Counted from the first letter of the stretch, positions 22,985 through 32,437 are shown. The stretch is DNA of 64,000 nucleotides from an uncultured Ruminococcus sp. (GCA_945877315.1 CAMCRP010000009.1:1-64000), one strand, 5' to 3'. Translations and numbers: made by a program. Notes: a model not told the origin generated them from the sequence alone.

Positions 22985-24829
22985 TTACAGCTGATTTTGT
23001 ATAAATTCATAAACCTGACGGGCAAGCTCGGCATTAATTCCCGCAGTTTGGGCAATTTCTTCGGGAGAAGCTGCCCGCAAAGCGTCCTTTGTCTTGAATT
23101 TAAGATACAATTTCTGTGCCTTTTTCTCTCCGATACCCTTGATTTTTGTGATCTCCAAAGCAAAAGTGTTTTTGCTGTGTCTGCTTCTCTGGTATGAAAT
23201 GGCAAATCTGTGCACCTCGTCCTGTATGCGGGTAACAAGCATAAATGCCGAACCCTTTGTTGGAACGGCTATCTCCCCTCCCGACGATGTGACTGCTCTC
23301 GTCCGATGCTTGCTGTCCTTGACCATACCGAACACGGGAACATTTATCCCCATCTCCCGAAGAAGCGGCTCCACAGCGTTTATCTGCCCCTGTCCGCCGT
23401 CCAGAAGAATAAGGTCGGGCAGCCTTGCAAAGCCCTCGTCCTTCTCGTTTTCGTCAAGATAATGCTCAAATCTGCGCCGCAAAACCTCCTGCATACAGCC
23501 CACATCGTTCTGAATGACATTTTCCTTAATGGAAAAACGCTTGTACGCCTTCTTCTGCGGTCTGCCGTTTTCGAAAACTATCATTCCCGCAACCATGGAC
23601 GTTGAAGCAAGGTTTGAAATATCGTAGGACTCAATGTAAAGAGGAGTTTTTCCCAGACCGAGAAGCTTCGCCAATTCTTCCAAAGCAGCAATTTCCTTCC
23701 CCGTCCTGCCAACCTTTACCGACAGAAATTCCTCCGAATTTGACTTTGCCAACGCTGTCAGACGGGAAAGCCGTCCCCTCTGCGGGGTTGTCAGTTCCAC
23801 CGCATGACCGCAGCGTTCCCTGAGAATGGAATGTATAAGCTCACTGTCCGTCAGCTCATTTTCCACAAGTATCATTCGGGGAATTTCACGTTCGCCGCTG
23901 TAATACTGCAAAATGAAATCCGCACACATTTCCTCCTCGCTGTCGCTGTCCCCGAGAAAATACTGATAACGGTCAAAAAGCCGCCCTCCCCGATAGGTCA
24001 GCACGGAAACGCAGGCGTCCGAACCGTTCTGCGCAAAAGCGATAACGTCCGTGTCGGGCAGAGAGCTGTCCATAATTTTCTGAGTATCTGCCGCCTTTGA
24101 AACGGCTCTTATGCGGTCACGAAGCTTTGCCGCAAGCTCGAAATCCAATTCCTCCGCAGCCTTGTTCATCTGCTCGGTCATCTTTTCAACGCTGCTTCGG
24201 CTGCCGCTTCTGATATAATCCTCGGCGTCCTTGATTATTTCCGCATACTCATTTTCGGAGATTTTTCCCATGCAAACACCCATACACTGTCCGATATGAT
24301 GATTCAGACAGGGACGGTATTTCCCAAAATCCTGCGGGAATTTTCGATGGCAGGTAGGCAGCATAAATACCTTGTTCACTTCATTGACGGTTTGTGTGGT
24401 AACAAATCCGCCTGTGTAAGGTCCCAGATATTTCCCACCGCCGCTTTTCTGCTTTTCAGCAGTAATTCTCGGATATGGGTCGTCGGAAATTCGTATATAA
24501 TGATACCCCTTGTCGTCCTTCAAAAGGATATTGTACTTGGGCGAAAACTGCTTTATCATTGAACATTCCAGCACCAACGCCTCATATTCCGTATCCGTAA
24601 CGATAAAGTCGTAATCGTAAACATGGGAAACCATTTTCGCCACCTTGGGCGTGTGGTCGGGATTTTCCCTGAAATAGCTTGTGACCCTGTTTTTCAGATT
24701 TTTCGCCTTGCCCACATATATGATATTACCCGTTTTGTCCCGCATACGGTAAACGCCCGGCTTCGTGGTAAGCTTACCTGTCTTTTCCCTGAGATATGGC
24801 AAACGCTCGTTCAAATTATCACGCTCCAT
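22985..24829 (-). CDS. uvrC: Excinuclease ABC subunit C
   Basis: About 614 residues. It makes the dual incisions in nucleotide excision repair with UvrB. The GIY-YIG nuclease domain is at the N-terminus (KPGVYRMRDKTGNIIYVGKAK), followed by a UVR motif (VEKMTEQMNKAAEELDFELA), the RNase H-like C-terminal endonuclease domain (YIESYDISN, LPDLILLDGGQGQ) and helix-hairpin-helix motifs (ITKIKGIGEKKAQKL). The start is uncertain: ATG 24829 has only a weak site, while a TTG at 24814 has GGAG 9 bp upstream and matches the usual MNERLPYLREK beginning. Further upstream starts lie before the predicted transcript start and are excluded. Confidence 0.93.
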   Translation of the reverse strand: MERDNLNERLPYLREKTGKLTTKPGVYRMRDKTGNIIYVGKAKNLKNRVTSYFRENPDHTPKVAKMVSHVYDYDFIVTDTEYEALVLECSMIKQFSPKYNILLKDDKGYHYIRISDDPYPRITAEKQKSGGGKYLGPYTGGFVTTQTVNEVNKVFMLPTCHRKFPQDFGKYRPCLNHHIGQCMGVCMGKISENEYAEIIKDAEDYIRSGSRSSVEKMTEQMNKAAEELDFELAAKLRDRIRAVSKAADTQKIMDSSLPDTDVIAFAQNGSDACVSVLTYRGGRLFDRYQYFLGDSDSEEEMCADFILQYYSGEREIPRMILVENELTDSELIHSILRERCGHAVELTTPQRGRLSRLTALAKSNSEEFLSVKVGRTGKEIAALEELAKLLGLGKTPLYIESYDISNLASTSMVAGMIVFENGRPQKKAYKRFSIKENVIQNDVGCMQEVLRRRFEHYLDENEKDEGFARLPDLILLDGGQGQINAVEPLLREMGINVPVFGMVKDSKHRTRAVTSSGGEIAVPTKGSAFMLVTRIQDEVHRFAISYQRSRHSKNTFALEITKIKGIGEKKAQKLYLKFKTKDALRAASPEEIAQTAGINAELARQVYEFIQNQL

Positions 24830-24851
24830 AGGATAAGTTTTCCCTACAATA

Positions 24852-24879
24852 ATTATACCATAAAATCTGCACATATCAA
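24852..24879 (-). promoter_or_regulatory. Predicted promoter of uvrC
   Basis: Minus strand TTGATA (24879-24874), 16-bp spacer, TATAAT (24857-24852). The leader is only about 15-30 nt, which limits the possible uvrC starts. Confidence 0.6.
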
Positions 24880-24937
24880 GCGTATCGGGGAACAATATTT
24901 TGTGAAATTTTTTCCTATGAAAATTGTGTGATTTCTC

Positions 24938-24966
24938 TTGCAAAATGCTGATATATGTGATAAAAT
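24938..24966 (+). promoter_or_regulatory. Predicted promoter of the MBOAT-DHHW operon
   Basis: TTGCAA (24938-24943), 17-bp spacer, TAAAAT (24961-24966), about 130 bp upstream of the MBOAT start and divergent from the uvrC promoter. Confidence 0.5.
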
Positions 24967-25094
24967 ATTTATATGTGCCGACAAAGCACTGCTTTTGGCG
25001 GGATTTCTTATCAATCGACCGACAGACAGCGAAACGCTGCATCTGCCCGCATAATTCAGAAATTGTTTCCATTCGTAAAAGGAGTTAATATACA

Positions 25095-26510
25095 TTGATT
25101 TTCGCAGATCTCATATTTATATTTATATTTCTGCCGCTTTTTCTCATATGCTATTTTGCGGCAACGAAAAAAACGCTTAAAAACCTTGTTCTGGCGATTT
25201 TTTCACTGTTTTTCTATGCCTGGGGCGAGCCCGTATGGGTGCTTCTGCTCATAGGCAGCGCACTTGTTGACTACTGCAACGGCTTGTTTATCGGCAAATT
25301 CCGAGGGCGGAAGATAGCCGTTCTGGGCGTAATAAGCTCACTTGTAATAAATCTCGGAGTGCTTGCCGCCTTCAAATACAGTGGATTTATCATGGAAAAT
25401 ATCAATCTGCTGTTTAAGACAAGCTTTGATGTACCGAATTTCAGACTCCCCATTGGAATTTCATTCTATACATTTCAGACGATCTCCTACACAATAGATG
25501 TTTACCGTGACAACGTAAAGCCCCAGAAGAATTTCATCAGCTTTCTGATGTACGTTTCAATGTTTTTTCAATTGGTGGCAGGTCCTATCGTCCGATACAG
25601 TGACGTTGCCAAGGAGATCGACCGCCGAAGCATTACCCTTGCAGACTTTAACACAGGCTTGGTGCGGTTCATCTACGGTCTGGGAAAGAAAGTGCTTATC
25701 GCAAATGCTGTCGGCGAGCTGGCAGACAAGTATCTTATCTTTGACATCACACCCAACTCCACCGCAGCCGCATGGTTCGGTCTGATAATGTTCACACTTC
25801 AAATTTACTACGATTTTTCGGGATATTCCGATATGGCTATCGGTCTGGGACTTATGTGCGGATTCCATTTCCCCGAGAACTTCAACTACCCCTATGTTTC
25901 CCGCTCGGCAACGGAATTTTGGCGCAGATGGCATATTTCCCTGGGCAGCTTCTTCCGTGATTACCTCTACATTCCTATGGGCGGAAACAGGAACCATCAG
26001 CTGTTAAACCTTGCTGTTGTGTGGTTTCTCACAGGCTTATGGCACGGCGCAAGCTGGAATTTTATCCTCTGGGGCTGCTACTTCGGTGTGCTGGTAATAC
26101 TCGAAAAATTCTGTTACGGAAAGCTGCTGGAAAAGCTGCCGAAGCTTATTTCACACATATATATGTTCTTCGTGACCGTTATCGGCTGGGGACTTTTCTA
26201 CTTCACAGACCTTACGAAATTCGGCAAATGCGTTTCGGCAATGTTCGGATTTGGCGATATTCCTCTTACAGATGAACTGTCCAAGGCAGACCTTACGGCA
26301 AACATCTTCCTGATAGCCGCAGCTGTTATCCTCTGTTTCCCCCTGTTCAGATTTATCAGGGAAAAGGCTCTGGCAGCGGAGGAAAAATCGAGTGCCGCTG
26401 TAGTAGTGTTCAAATCGGCGCAGACTATCCTGCTGATAGCGATACTCGGTTGCTCGGCTGTTATGCTGGCATCGGGCACAAGCAATCCGTTCCTGTATTT
26501 TAACTTCTGA
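25095..26510 (+). CDS. MBOAT-family membrane O-acyltransferase (AlgI-like)
   Basis: A 471-residue polytopic membrane enzyme of the AlgI/PatA/DltB group, which moves acyl groups across the membrane onto exported polymers. Many membrane segments are visible. Family motifs are YFAATKKTLKN near the start, ISFYTFQTISYTIDVYR, QLVAGPIVR, the YYDFSGYSDMAIGLGLM block, WRRWHISLGSFFRDY and, with the catalytic His, FLTGLWHGASWNF. It starts at TTG with AAAGGAG 10 bp upstream. It is followed after 46 bp by a DHHW protein, the usual partner, suggesting O-acetylation of a cell-wall or secreted polysaccharide. Confidence 0.92.
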   Translation: MIFADLIFIFIFLPLFLICYFAATKKTLKNLVLAIFSLFFYAWGEPVWVLLLIGSALVDYCNGLFIGKFRGRKIAVLGVISSLVINLGVLAAFKYSGFIMENINLLFKTSFDVPNFRLPIGISFYTFQTISYTIDVYRDNVKPQKNFISFLMYVSMFFQLVAGPIVRYSDVAKEIDRRSITLADFNTGLVRFIYGLGKKVLIANAVGELADKYLIFDITPNSTAAAWFGLIMFTLQIYYDFSGYSDMAIGLGLMCGFHFPENFNYPYVSRSATEFWRRWHISLGSFFRDYLYIPMGGNRNHQLLNLAVVWFLTGLWHGASWNFILWGCYFGVLVILEKFCYGKLLEKLPKLISHIYMFFVTVIGWGLFYFTDLTKFGKCVSAMFGFGDIPLTDELSKADLTANIFLIAAAVILCFPLFRFIREKALAAEEKSSAAVVVFKSAQTILLIAILGCSAVMLASGTSNPFLYFNF

Positions 26511-26556
26511 TTTTCGGCAAGACCAACCGCTTAAAAATCAGAAAGGGTAATAAAAT

Positions 26557-28140
26557 ATGAAAAGAAAAAATAAGAAAAACCGCTATTCCGCCGAGGAAAT
26601 GCGCAAGAAAAGAAAGCTGAAAAAGCAAAGAGCTTCTGCCGACAGAATAAACATTATTGTGCTGCTGAGTACAATATTTTTCGGTACTCTATGTCTTGTT
26701 TTCCTAAAACGTCCCACCCATTCGGAGCTGGAAAACAGAAAGCTTGCGGAGTTTCCGAAATTCAGTTGGGAAAGCTATTTCTCGGGCGAATATAACGATA
26801 AGCTTTCGGAGTATTTCAACGATACCGTCCCCTACCGTGACGACATTCACGAGCTGGGCGCATATATGAAAAAAGCTCAGGGGATACAGAGTGATGACAC
26901 CTACGTTTTTCACGGCGATGTGGCAGTTGTGGCAGATGATGACGGAAATGTTCTGGAAACAGAGGAACCCGTTACCGAAACGCAAAAGCCGGTAGTTACC
27001 GAGATCACCGAAAATCCCGACGAAACCTCCCCCGCTTCTCCCGTTGACACCGCTCCCCCCGAAACCACTGTTTCCGAAACGGAAACCGAGCCTGAGGAGG
27101 AGCAGAATGTTTCCGAATTTTCCCATAACGGCATTGTTCAGATCACGCTTAATGACAAGCCCGCAGGAATCATGCTTTTCGGCGGCAGCGAGAAACAGGG
27201 CATTCGCTATGCAGAAACCATCAACGCATATAAAGAAGCCTTGGGCGATGACGTAAATGTGTACAATATGATAGTTCCCACCTCCGTTGAGTTCTATCTG
27301 CCCGATAAGCTGAGAAAATATTCCGCATCGGAAAAGGACAATATTGAGAAGATATACTCCCACCTTTCCGAGGACGTTATCCACATTGACGCCTACTCAA
27401 AGCTGCAGGAACACAGCAATGAATACGTCTACTTCCGCACCGACCACCACTGGACACCTCTGGGAGCATATTACGCATATACCGCATTTTCGGAGGCTCT
27501 GGGAAATACTCCCCTGCCCATCACCGAATATGAAGCAAAGACCAAGGAAGGCTTTGTAGGCTCACTTTACGGATATTCAAACCTTATCGACCTGAAAAAT
27601 AACCCCGACACATTCACCTACTATATCCCCCCCGTTGATTGGACGACCTCCTATTACGACTATAAAACGCTGGCATTCAAGTACAACGGCGTGCTGTTTC
27701 ACGAATATGTTGAGGGCGAAAACTGCTACGGAATGTTCCTTGGCGCAGACGCTATCCACACAAAGATAGTTACCGAGAACAAAAACGGCAGAAAAATAGT
27801 AGTTTTCAAGGAGTCCTACGGAAACGCATTCGTACCCTTCCTTGTTTCGGATTTCGAGGAAATTTACGTTATCGACATAAGATTTTTCGAGAAAAATGCT
27901 GTTGATTATATCAAACAGATAGGCGCAACCGATGTGCTGTTTCTGAACAACGCATTTGCGGCAAACACCTCAAAGCTTATCAGCGGCATAGAAAATCTGC
28001 TGTATTCACCCTTCGGAACAGCAGGCGGCGGCATTCCCACAGAAACAGCTTCAACGGAAACTACCGTTTCAGCCGCAGAAACCTCCGCTCCACCGCAGGA
28101 AACAGCCGCTCCCCCGAAAGCAACTGCAACAGCACAATAA
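26557..28140 (+). CDS. DHHW-family (AlgJ/AlgX-like) polymer O-acetylation partner
   Basis: A 527-residue protein with a very basic cytoplasmic N-terminus (about 1-30), one membrane anchor (IIVLLSTIFFGTLCLVFL) and an extracellular SGNH-like domain. The namesake motif YFRTDHHWTPLGAYYAY is near residue 290, and GFVGSLYGYS and VVFKESYGNAFVPFL are further DHHW signatures. A Thr/Glu/Pro-rich insert (about 130-190) and a Thr/Pro/Ala tail look like flexible wall-spanning linkers and contain near-repeated ETE/TET units. It probably receives acyl groups from the MBOAT protein upstream. The polymer target is unknown. Confidence 0.85.
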   Translation: MKRKNKKNRYSAEEMRKKRKLKKQRASADRINIIVLLSTIFFGTLCLVFLKRPTHSELENRKLAEFPKFSWESYFSGEYNDKLSEYFNDTVPYRDDIHELGAYMKKAQGIQSDDTYVFHGDVAVVADDDGNVLETEEPVTETQKPVVTEITENPDETSPASPVDTAPPETTVSETETEPEEEQNVSEFSHNGIVQITLNDKPAGIMLFGGSEKQGIRYAETINAYKEALGDDVNVYNMIVPTSVEFYLPDKLRKYSASEKDNIEKIYSHLSEDVIHIDAYSKLQEHSNEYVYFRTDHHWTPLGAYYAYTAFSEALGNTPLPITEYEAKTKEGFVGSLYGYSNLIDLKNNPDTFTYYIPPVDWTTSYYDYKTLAFKYNGVLFHEYVEGENCYGMFLGADAIHTKIVTENKNGRKIVVFKESYGNAFVPFLVSDFEEIYVIDIRFFEKNAVDYIKQIGATDVLFLNNAFAANTSKLISGIENLLYSPFGTAGGGIPTETASTETTVSAAETSAPPQETAAPPKATATAQ

Positions 28141-28147
28141 AAATCAA

Positions 28148-28184
28148 AGGGTTGTCACTTAGATAAAGTGGCAGCCCTATTTTA
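28148..28184 (+). terminator. Terminator of the MBOAT-DHHW operon
   Basis: AGGGTTGTCACTT pairs with AAGTGGCAGCCCT (one G-T pair) around a short loop and is followed by ATTTTAATT, just past the stop at 28140. Confidence 0.85.
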
Positions 28185-28241
28185 ATTGCAATTATCTGTG
28201 ATTTTTAATGAAAATTTCACAAATGTTGGTTTTGAACGTGC

Positions 28242-28247
28242 TATAAT
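28242..28247 (+). promoter_or_regulatory. Possible -10 box for the histidine kinase operon
   Basis: TATAAT without a convincing -35, about 300 bp upstream of the kinase start. If it is used, the palindromic element and the long GC hairpin at 28436-28468 would lie in the untranslated leader. Confidence 0.35.
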
Positions 28248-28273
28248 ATTGTAAAGAATATTGAAAACTACGG

Positions 28274-28476
28274 AACTGCTGATTAATACTAAACACCCAT
28301 TAATCACGGGAATCTCTCGGCGTAAAAACCCATAAATGCAAGCTTTTTACGCCGATTTCTTCTCCGTGATTTAAATGGTGTTTAGTATAAATAGACATTT
28401 CTACTTTTCTTGTTGCCTAAGTGACGTATCTAGGTGGGTGTTCCCCCGCCGAAGGCGGGGGAACACCCATTAATCA
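28274..28476. repeat. Nested dispersed repeat with long GC hairpin
   Basis: Sequence on both sides of copy 2 (28274-28288 and 28386-28443) matches 35726-35789 as a continuous unit: AACTGCTGAT, GACATTTCTA and GTGGGTGTTC blocks are in the same order. It ends in a perfect hairpin GGGTGTTCCCCCGCC-GAA-GGCGGGGGAACACCC (28436-28468), then TTAATCAG, which inverts the CTGATTAA at 28278. The palindromic element therefore inserted into an older repeat. Confidence 0.65.
28289..28385. mobile_element. Palindromic MITE-like element, copy 2
   Basis: 97 bp, reverse orientation relative to copy 1 with one mismatch. The ends CTAAACACC and GGTGTTTAG are directly flanked by TA on both sides, the signature of IS630/Tc1-mariner-type insertion. 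It lies inside another dispersed repeat (see 28274-28476). Confidence 0.8.
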
Positions 28477-28549
28477 GTATTTTCCTACTTGTGTCTGTAT
28501 TTCTATCTCGGCCAAATTACATTTCCCCAAAGGAAGGACGGTGCAATGC

Positions 28550-30349
28550 TTGTTTAAATTTATACATAATTTCAAGATCCGAAACAAAATGATGTTCATC
28601 TACATTGTTGTTATCGTCCCCATATTCCTTGCGGGAATTTTCAATATCTTGAATATGGTCAAAATCCTTGAGGAAAGTATCATCAACACCTCATTCAACA
28701 ACGCCGACCGTCTGAAAACACGTCTTAGCGATATGATAGCCACGGTGGACGGCATTGCGCAGCAGATATATGTAAACGAGGACATATGCGAATTTCTCGC
28801 AGGCGGATACGAAACACCCAAGGAATGTAAGGATTTTTACTCCACCAACTCCTTTTTCGGCAGCTATATAAATGCGTATAATCAGGTCAAAAAAATGCGG
28901 ATATACGTTGAGCGTCCACTTCCTCTCTATAATGACGAGTTTTACCGCACAACATCTTCCATTCGTGAAAGCAAGTGGTATAATGAAGCAATTGCCAACA
29001 AGGGCGTTTCCAAGGTCACAGTTTTTCAGGACAAGACAGACAGCAATGTTTATCTCCATCTCATAAAAGCAATATTTTCCGAGGATAAATGCGTTGGCGT
29101 GCTGGACATTATCATAAATCCCGATTGGATAGATAATCTAATGGCAAATGAAACGGACGATGTTGTGTTCTCCACCGAACGGGGCAAGGTCTTTTACAGC
29201 AATATCGAAAATTTCAAGATAGGCAGCGTCATCGGAGCACCCGACCATGACCTGCTTGAACCAAATCTCAGAACACTGACAGACATTGCCTTTGACAGGG
29301 GCGACACCTATAATGTCCTCGAAACCTTTGAGTATGAAAACACAAAAAACATCTTCCAGATATTTCTAATTACCCCCGCAAACACCATAAATGCACAGAC
29401 CAGCTCCGCCTATAACCTCTATATGTGGTATATGATGCTCTGCTTTTTCCTGTCATTTTTGATAATCATACTCTTTACAAGTATGTTCTCAAACCGAATC
29501 GACCAATTAAAGCATCAGATGCACAGCGTTGCCACGGGCGATTTTTCCATGAGCTGCGAGATCGAGGGAAATGACGAGGTTACGGAGCTTAACGAGGACC
29601 TCCGCCGAATGGTCAACAGTATGCAGATTCTTATCAAGGAGGCATATAACGCCAAGCTACAGGCAGAGCAATTGAAGCTGTCCCAGTCCGAAGCTGAATT
29701 CAAGGCACTTGCCAGCCAGATAAATCCGCATTTTCTGTACAATTCTCTTGAAACTATCCGTATGAAGGCGTTTTGCAGCGGCGACAAGGAAACCGCCGTT
29801 CTGGTCAAAAAGCTGGGAAAAATTCTCCGCCGCTGTCTGGAGGTAAAGGACACCAATGTCACCCTCGGTTCCGAGCTGGAATTTACCGAAAATTACCTTG
29901 AACTCCAGAAAGCGCGTTTCGGCGACAGGATAACCTACAGCATTATCTGCGATGTGGAAAAGGATTACCTCATACTCCCGCTGATAATCCAGCCTATTGT
30001 TGAAAACGCCTTTGTTCACGGTGTTGAAAGCAGCACTGTTGACGGAAAGATCGACATTAAGATAACACGTAAGGGCAGCGATGTTGTCATTACAGTTATA
30101 GACAACGGCTGCGGAATGACACCCGAGCGTTTGGCGGAAATCGAGCAAAAGCTTATTGATAATGACACATCTTCGGGAAAAAGCATCGGTCTTACCAATG
30201 TTAATTCCAGAATTAAAATGGCACACGGCTCCGAATACGGACTGCATATATCCAGCGTGGAGGGCAAGGGCACAAAAGTCACTGTCACCCTTCCCGCATA
30301 CAGCGAACGCAAAACATCTACAGACAAGGAGGACACTCTGAATGCTTAA
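28550..30349 (+). CDS. YesM-type sensor histidine kinase
   Basis: About 599 residues from a TTG at 28550, placed near GGAAGG and giving a normal short N-terminus before the first membrane segment (MMFIYIVVIVPIFLAGIF). In-frame starts as far up as 28421 lie inside repeat DNA and are unlikely. Order: membrane segment, extracytoplasmic sensor domain of about 250 residues, second membrane segment (about 290-315), HAMP, His_kinase domain with the phospho-acceptor in SQINPHFLYNSLE, and HATPase_c (VENAFVHG, DNGCGM, GLTNVNSRI). It senses an external signal, often sugars in this family, and pairs with the response regulator that overlaps it by 8 bp. Confidence 0.9.
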   Translation: MFKFIHNFKIRNKMMFIYIVVIVPIFLAGIFNILNMVKILEESIINTSFNNADRLKTRLSDMIATVDGIAQQIYVNEDICEFLAGGYETPKECKDFYSTNSFFGSYINAYNQVKKMRIYVERPLPLYNDEFYRTTSSIRESKWYNEAIANKGVSKVTVFQDKTDSNVYLHLIKAIFSEDKCVGVLDIIINPDWIDNLMANETDDVVFSTERGKVFYSNIENFKIGSVIGAPDHDLLEPNLRTLTDIAFDRGDTYNVLETFEYENTKNIFQIFLITPANTINAQTSSAYNLYMWYMMLCFFLSFLIIILFTSMFSNRIDQLKHQMHSVATGDFSMSCEIEGNDEVTELNEDLRRMVNSMQILIKEAYNAKLQAEQLKLSQSEAEFKALASQINPHFLYNSLETIRMKAFCSGDKETAVLVKKLGKILRRCLEVKDTNVTLGSELEFTENYLELQKARFGDRITYSIICDVEKDYLILPLIIQPIVENAFVHGVESSTVDGKIDIKITRKGSDVVITVIDNGCGMTPERLAEIEQKLIDNDTSSGKSIGLTNVNSRIKMAHGSEYGLHISSVEGKGTKVTVTLPAYSERKTSTDKEDTLNA

Positions 30350-31877
30350 AGTGCTTTTAGTTGACGACGAGCCCAATATCAGGGCAGGCATAAAAATGAT
30401 AATCCCCTGGGAGGAGCTGGGCTTTGAGGTCTGCGGCGAAGGCGAAAACGGTGAGGACGGACTGAAAAAGATATTCGAACTGCAGCCTGACCTGGTTCTT
30501 GCAGATGTGAGAATGCCCGGAATGACAGGAATACAGCTTATTGAGGCGGCAAAAAATCAGGGTGCAGACTGCCGTTTTATGATAGTTTCGGGCTACTCTG
30601 ACTTTACCTACGCAAAAGAAGCCATCTCCCTGGGCGTTGAGGGATTTATCCTAAAGCCCATTGACGAGGACGAGCTTACCGAAAACCTGAAAACCGTCAG
30701 GGATAAAATACTGGCGGAAAAGGAACGCACTATCCGCGAAAATGAAAGCGGTGAGTATCTCAGAGAGCAAAAACTCCGAAGTATTCTTATGGGCGAAACA
30801 AACGGCGAGAATATTCTGAGCGGCTGCACTTCATTTGATATTGCTCTTATTGAAGCCATCCACCCCGATTATTCAAACGGTCAGCGGAATATCGTCAACG
30901 AGATAAAGGATTTCCTCGGAAATACGAATGACTGCGACATTGTTTCCGCCCACCTGCTGACATCTATTGCGGTTATTTTCCGAAATAAGCCGAACGGTGA
31001 AGCGGAAGATATTCTCAGACGCTTCAAGCAGCTTCACGGCGGCGATATTTTCATCACCATGGGCGAAAGGACCGACGATCCGTCGCAGATAAGGAATTCC
31101 TATCTCTCAGCCGAAGCACTTATGCGTGACCGATTCCTCTACTCCGACTGCGAGCTGCTGACACCCGAAATGCGTGCAGATACCCGTGAGGAAGCAGACC
31201 TTGACAGCTATGCCGACACTATCTATGCCTTTATTGAAATAAATGACACCGCAAAGCTGAAAAAATGTATGGACGATTTCTGTTCTTCTCTCAGAAAATG
31301 CGGATATTCCGCAGAACGCTGCAAGGTAGCCTGCATTACCCTTGTTATGGACATAAACACAAAAATGATAAAAAATATCGGAGAAAAGAAAACGGAACAG
31401 ATCTTTAACTGTGACCTGATCAGAGATAAGATCGGCAGCTGCGGCGGACTTTTCGACATTATCGAGCTGATGCAGCAGACCTTTACCGAGATATCCAACG
31501 TGCATTTCGGAAAGACCACCAAGAGCACCATGGAACGTGTCGTTCGGTACATTCAGGCAAACTATAATCAGGAGCTGCGTCTGGAAATGCTGGCGGGAAT
31601 TTTCGGCTACAACAGCGCATATCTGGGAAAGGTGTTCCACCAGTACACGGGGGAAAACTTCAACAACTATCTTGATAAAATACGAATTACCGAAGCCAAG
31701 CGGCTCCTTGCCATGGAGGAATACAAGGTCTACAAGGTTGCGGAAATGGTGGGATATACCAATATCAACTATTTCCACAATAAGTTCAAAAAATATGTGG
31801 GAGTCAGCCCTCTGAGCTACAAAAAAAGCTGCGGAAAAGGCGGTTCCGAATCAGACAGCGAGGAAAACGAGGAATAA
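30342..31877 (+). CDS. YesN-type response regulator with AraC DNA-binding domain
   Basis: 511 residues: receiver domain at the N-terminus (VLLVDDEPNIRAG, phospho-Asp in LADVRMPGMTG near residue 54, VSGYSDF, and the Lys of ILKPIDE), a long middle region of about 270 residues with coiled coil, and a C-terminal AraC-type double helix-turn-helix (LEMLAGIFGYNSAYLGKVF and VAEMVGYTNINYFHNKFKKYVGVSP). It forms a two-component pair with the upstream kinase by overlapping genes. YesMN-type systems commonly activate sugar transport and polysaccharide-use genes, but no such target lies adjacent here. Confidence 0.92.
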   Translation: MLKVLLVDDEPNIRAGIKMIIPWEELGFEVCGEGENGEDGLKKIFELQPDLVLADVRMPGMTGIQLIEAAKNQGADCRFMIVSGYSDFTYAKEAISLGVEGFILKPIDEDELTENLKTVRDKILAEKERTIRENESGEYLREQKLRSILMGETNGENILSGCTSFDIALIEAIHPDYSNGQRNIVNEIKDFLGNTNDCDIVSAHLLTSIAVIFRNKPNGEAEDILRRFKQLHGGDIFITMGERTDDPSQIRNSYLSAEALMRDRFLYSDCELLTPEMRADTREEADLDSYADTIYAFIEINDTAKLKKCMDDFCSSLRKCGYSAERCKVACITLVMDINTKMIKNIGEKKTEQIFNCDLIRDKIGSCGGLFDIIELMQQTFTEISNVHFGKTTKSTMERVVRYIQANYNQELRLEMLAGIFGYNSAYLGKVFHQYTGENFNNYLDKIRITEAKRLLAMEEYKVYKVAEMVGYTNINYFHNKFKKYVGVSPLSYKKSCGKGGSESDSEENEE

Positions 31878-31887
31878 GGAGTACCGC

Positions 31888-32401
31888 ATGGAAGAAAAAT
31901 TAAAGGAGCTTTTGCCCGAAGATACGCTGAAAATGTGGTATGCCTTGACAGCCGAAATGTATAAGCTATATGACGTTGACAGAACATGGAATAAAGGCTT
32001 CGGCTGTTGGGATATCGAATACAAATACCGCAGGGGCGGAAAAACGCTCTGCACCCTTTATGCGAAAAAAAGACGCAGCAATTCTTCTTATAATAATTTT
32101 CTATCATAAAGTTGACAAAAAATCTGTGCAAAAGCTTGCGTATATGGGTTTTGTGCGGATTTTGAAATCTCTGATTTTGTCTATACTTTGATTAGAAATT
32201 AGTATTATCACATACGGCAAAGCGGAAAGAGAAAAATTTGAATGTATAAGAAGCTCAGTTTCCGAGGACATACAAGCTATCTACGACAAAACAACAACGT
32301 ATCACGACGGAAAATGGCTGTGGATACCGATTGACAATCAGCTGAACATTTCGGATATTATGATTATGCTGAAAATCAAAAGAAAACCAAACAGAAAATA
32401 A
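31888..32401 (+). pseudogene. DUF3788-like gene, frameshifted and interrupted by a palindromic element
   Basis: The first part reads MEEKLKELLPEDTLKMWYAL then WNKGFGCWDIEYKYRRGGKTLCTLYAKK. After a run of seven As the expected continuation (DAAILLII) is in the +1 frame, and then a 106-bp palindrome intervenes. The 3' part resumes at about 32210 as TYGKAEREKFECIRSSVSED and later IYDKTTTYHDGKWLWIPI, ending KIKRKPNRK at 32401. Together these resemble a DUF3788-family protein. It starts 10 bp after the response regulator stop. It is probably inactive; both lesions must be real or undone for function. Confidence 0.75.
32095..32200. mobile_element. Palindromic MITE-like element inside the DUF3788 gene
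   Basis: About 106 bp with imperfect inverted ends (AATTTTCTATCATAAAG against AATTTCTAATCAAAG) and inner GACAAAA/TTTTGTC stem. Its centre AAAAGCTTGCGTATATGGG matches the centre of the 97-bp elements (AAAAAGCTTGCGTTTATGGG), so it is a divergent relative. Confidence 0.7.
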
Positions 32402-32406
32402 AAACA

Positions 32407-32437
32407 GCGTCACAATGTTCAAAAAGCACTGTGACGC
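32407..32437. terminator. Bidirectional terminator
   Basis: GCGTCACA pairs with TGTGACGC; T-rich stretches follow on both strands. It lies between the DUF3788 remnant and the convergent DUF368 gene, whose stop it abuts. Confidence 0.75.

Noticed and set aside
28421-28549. N-terminal extension of the histidine kinase
   Set aside because: The extra 43 residues are encoded by the dispersed repeat and its GC hairpin, and do not look like a signal or sensor segment.
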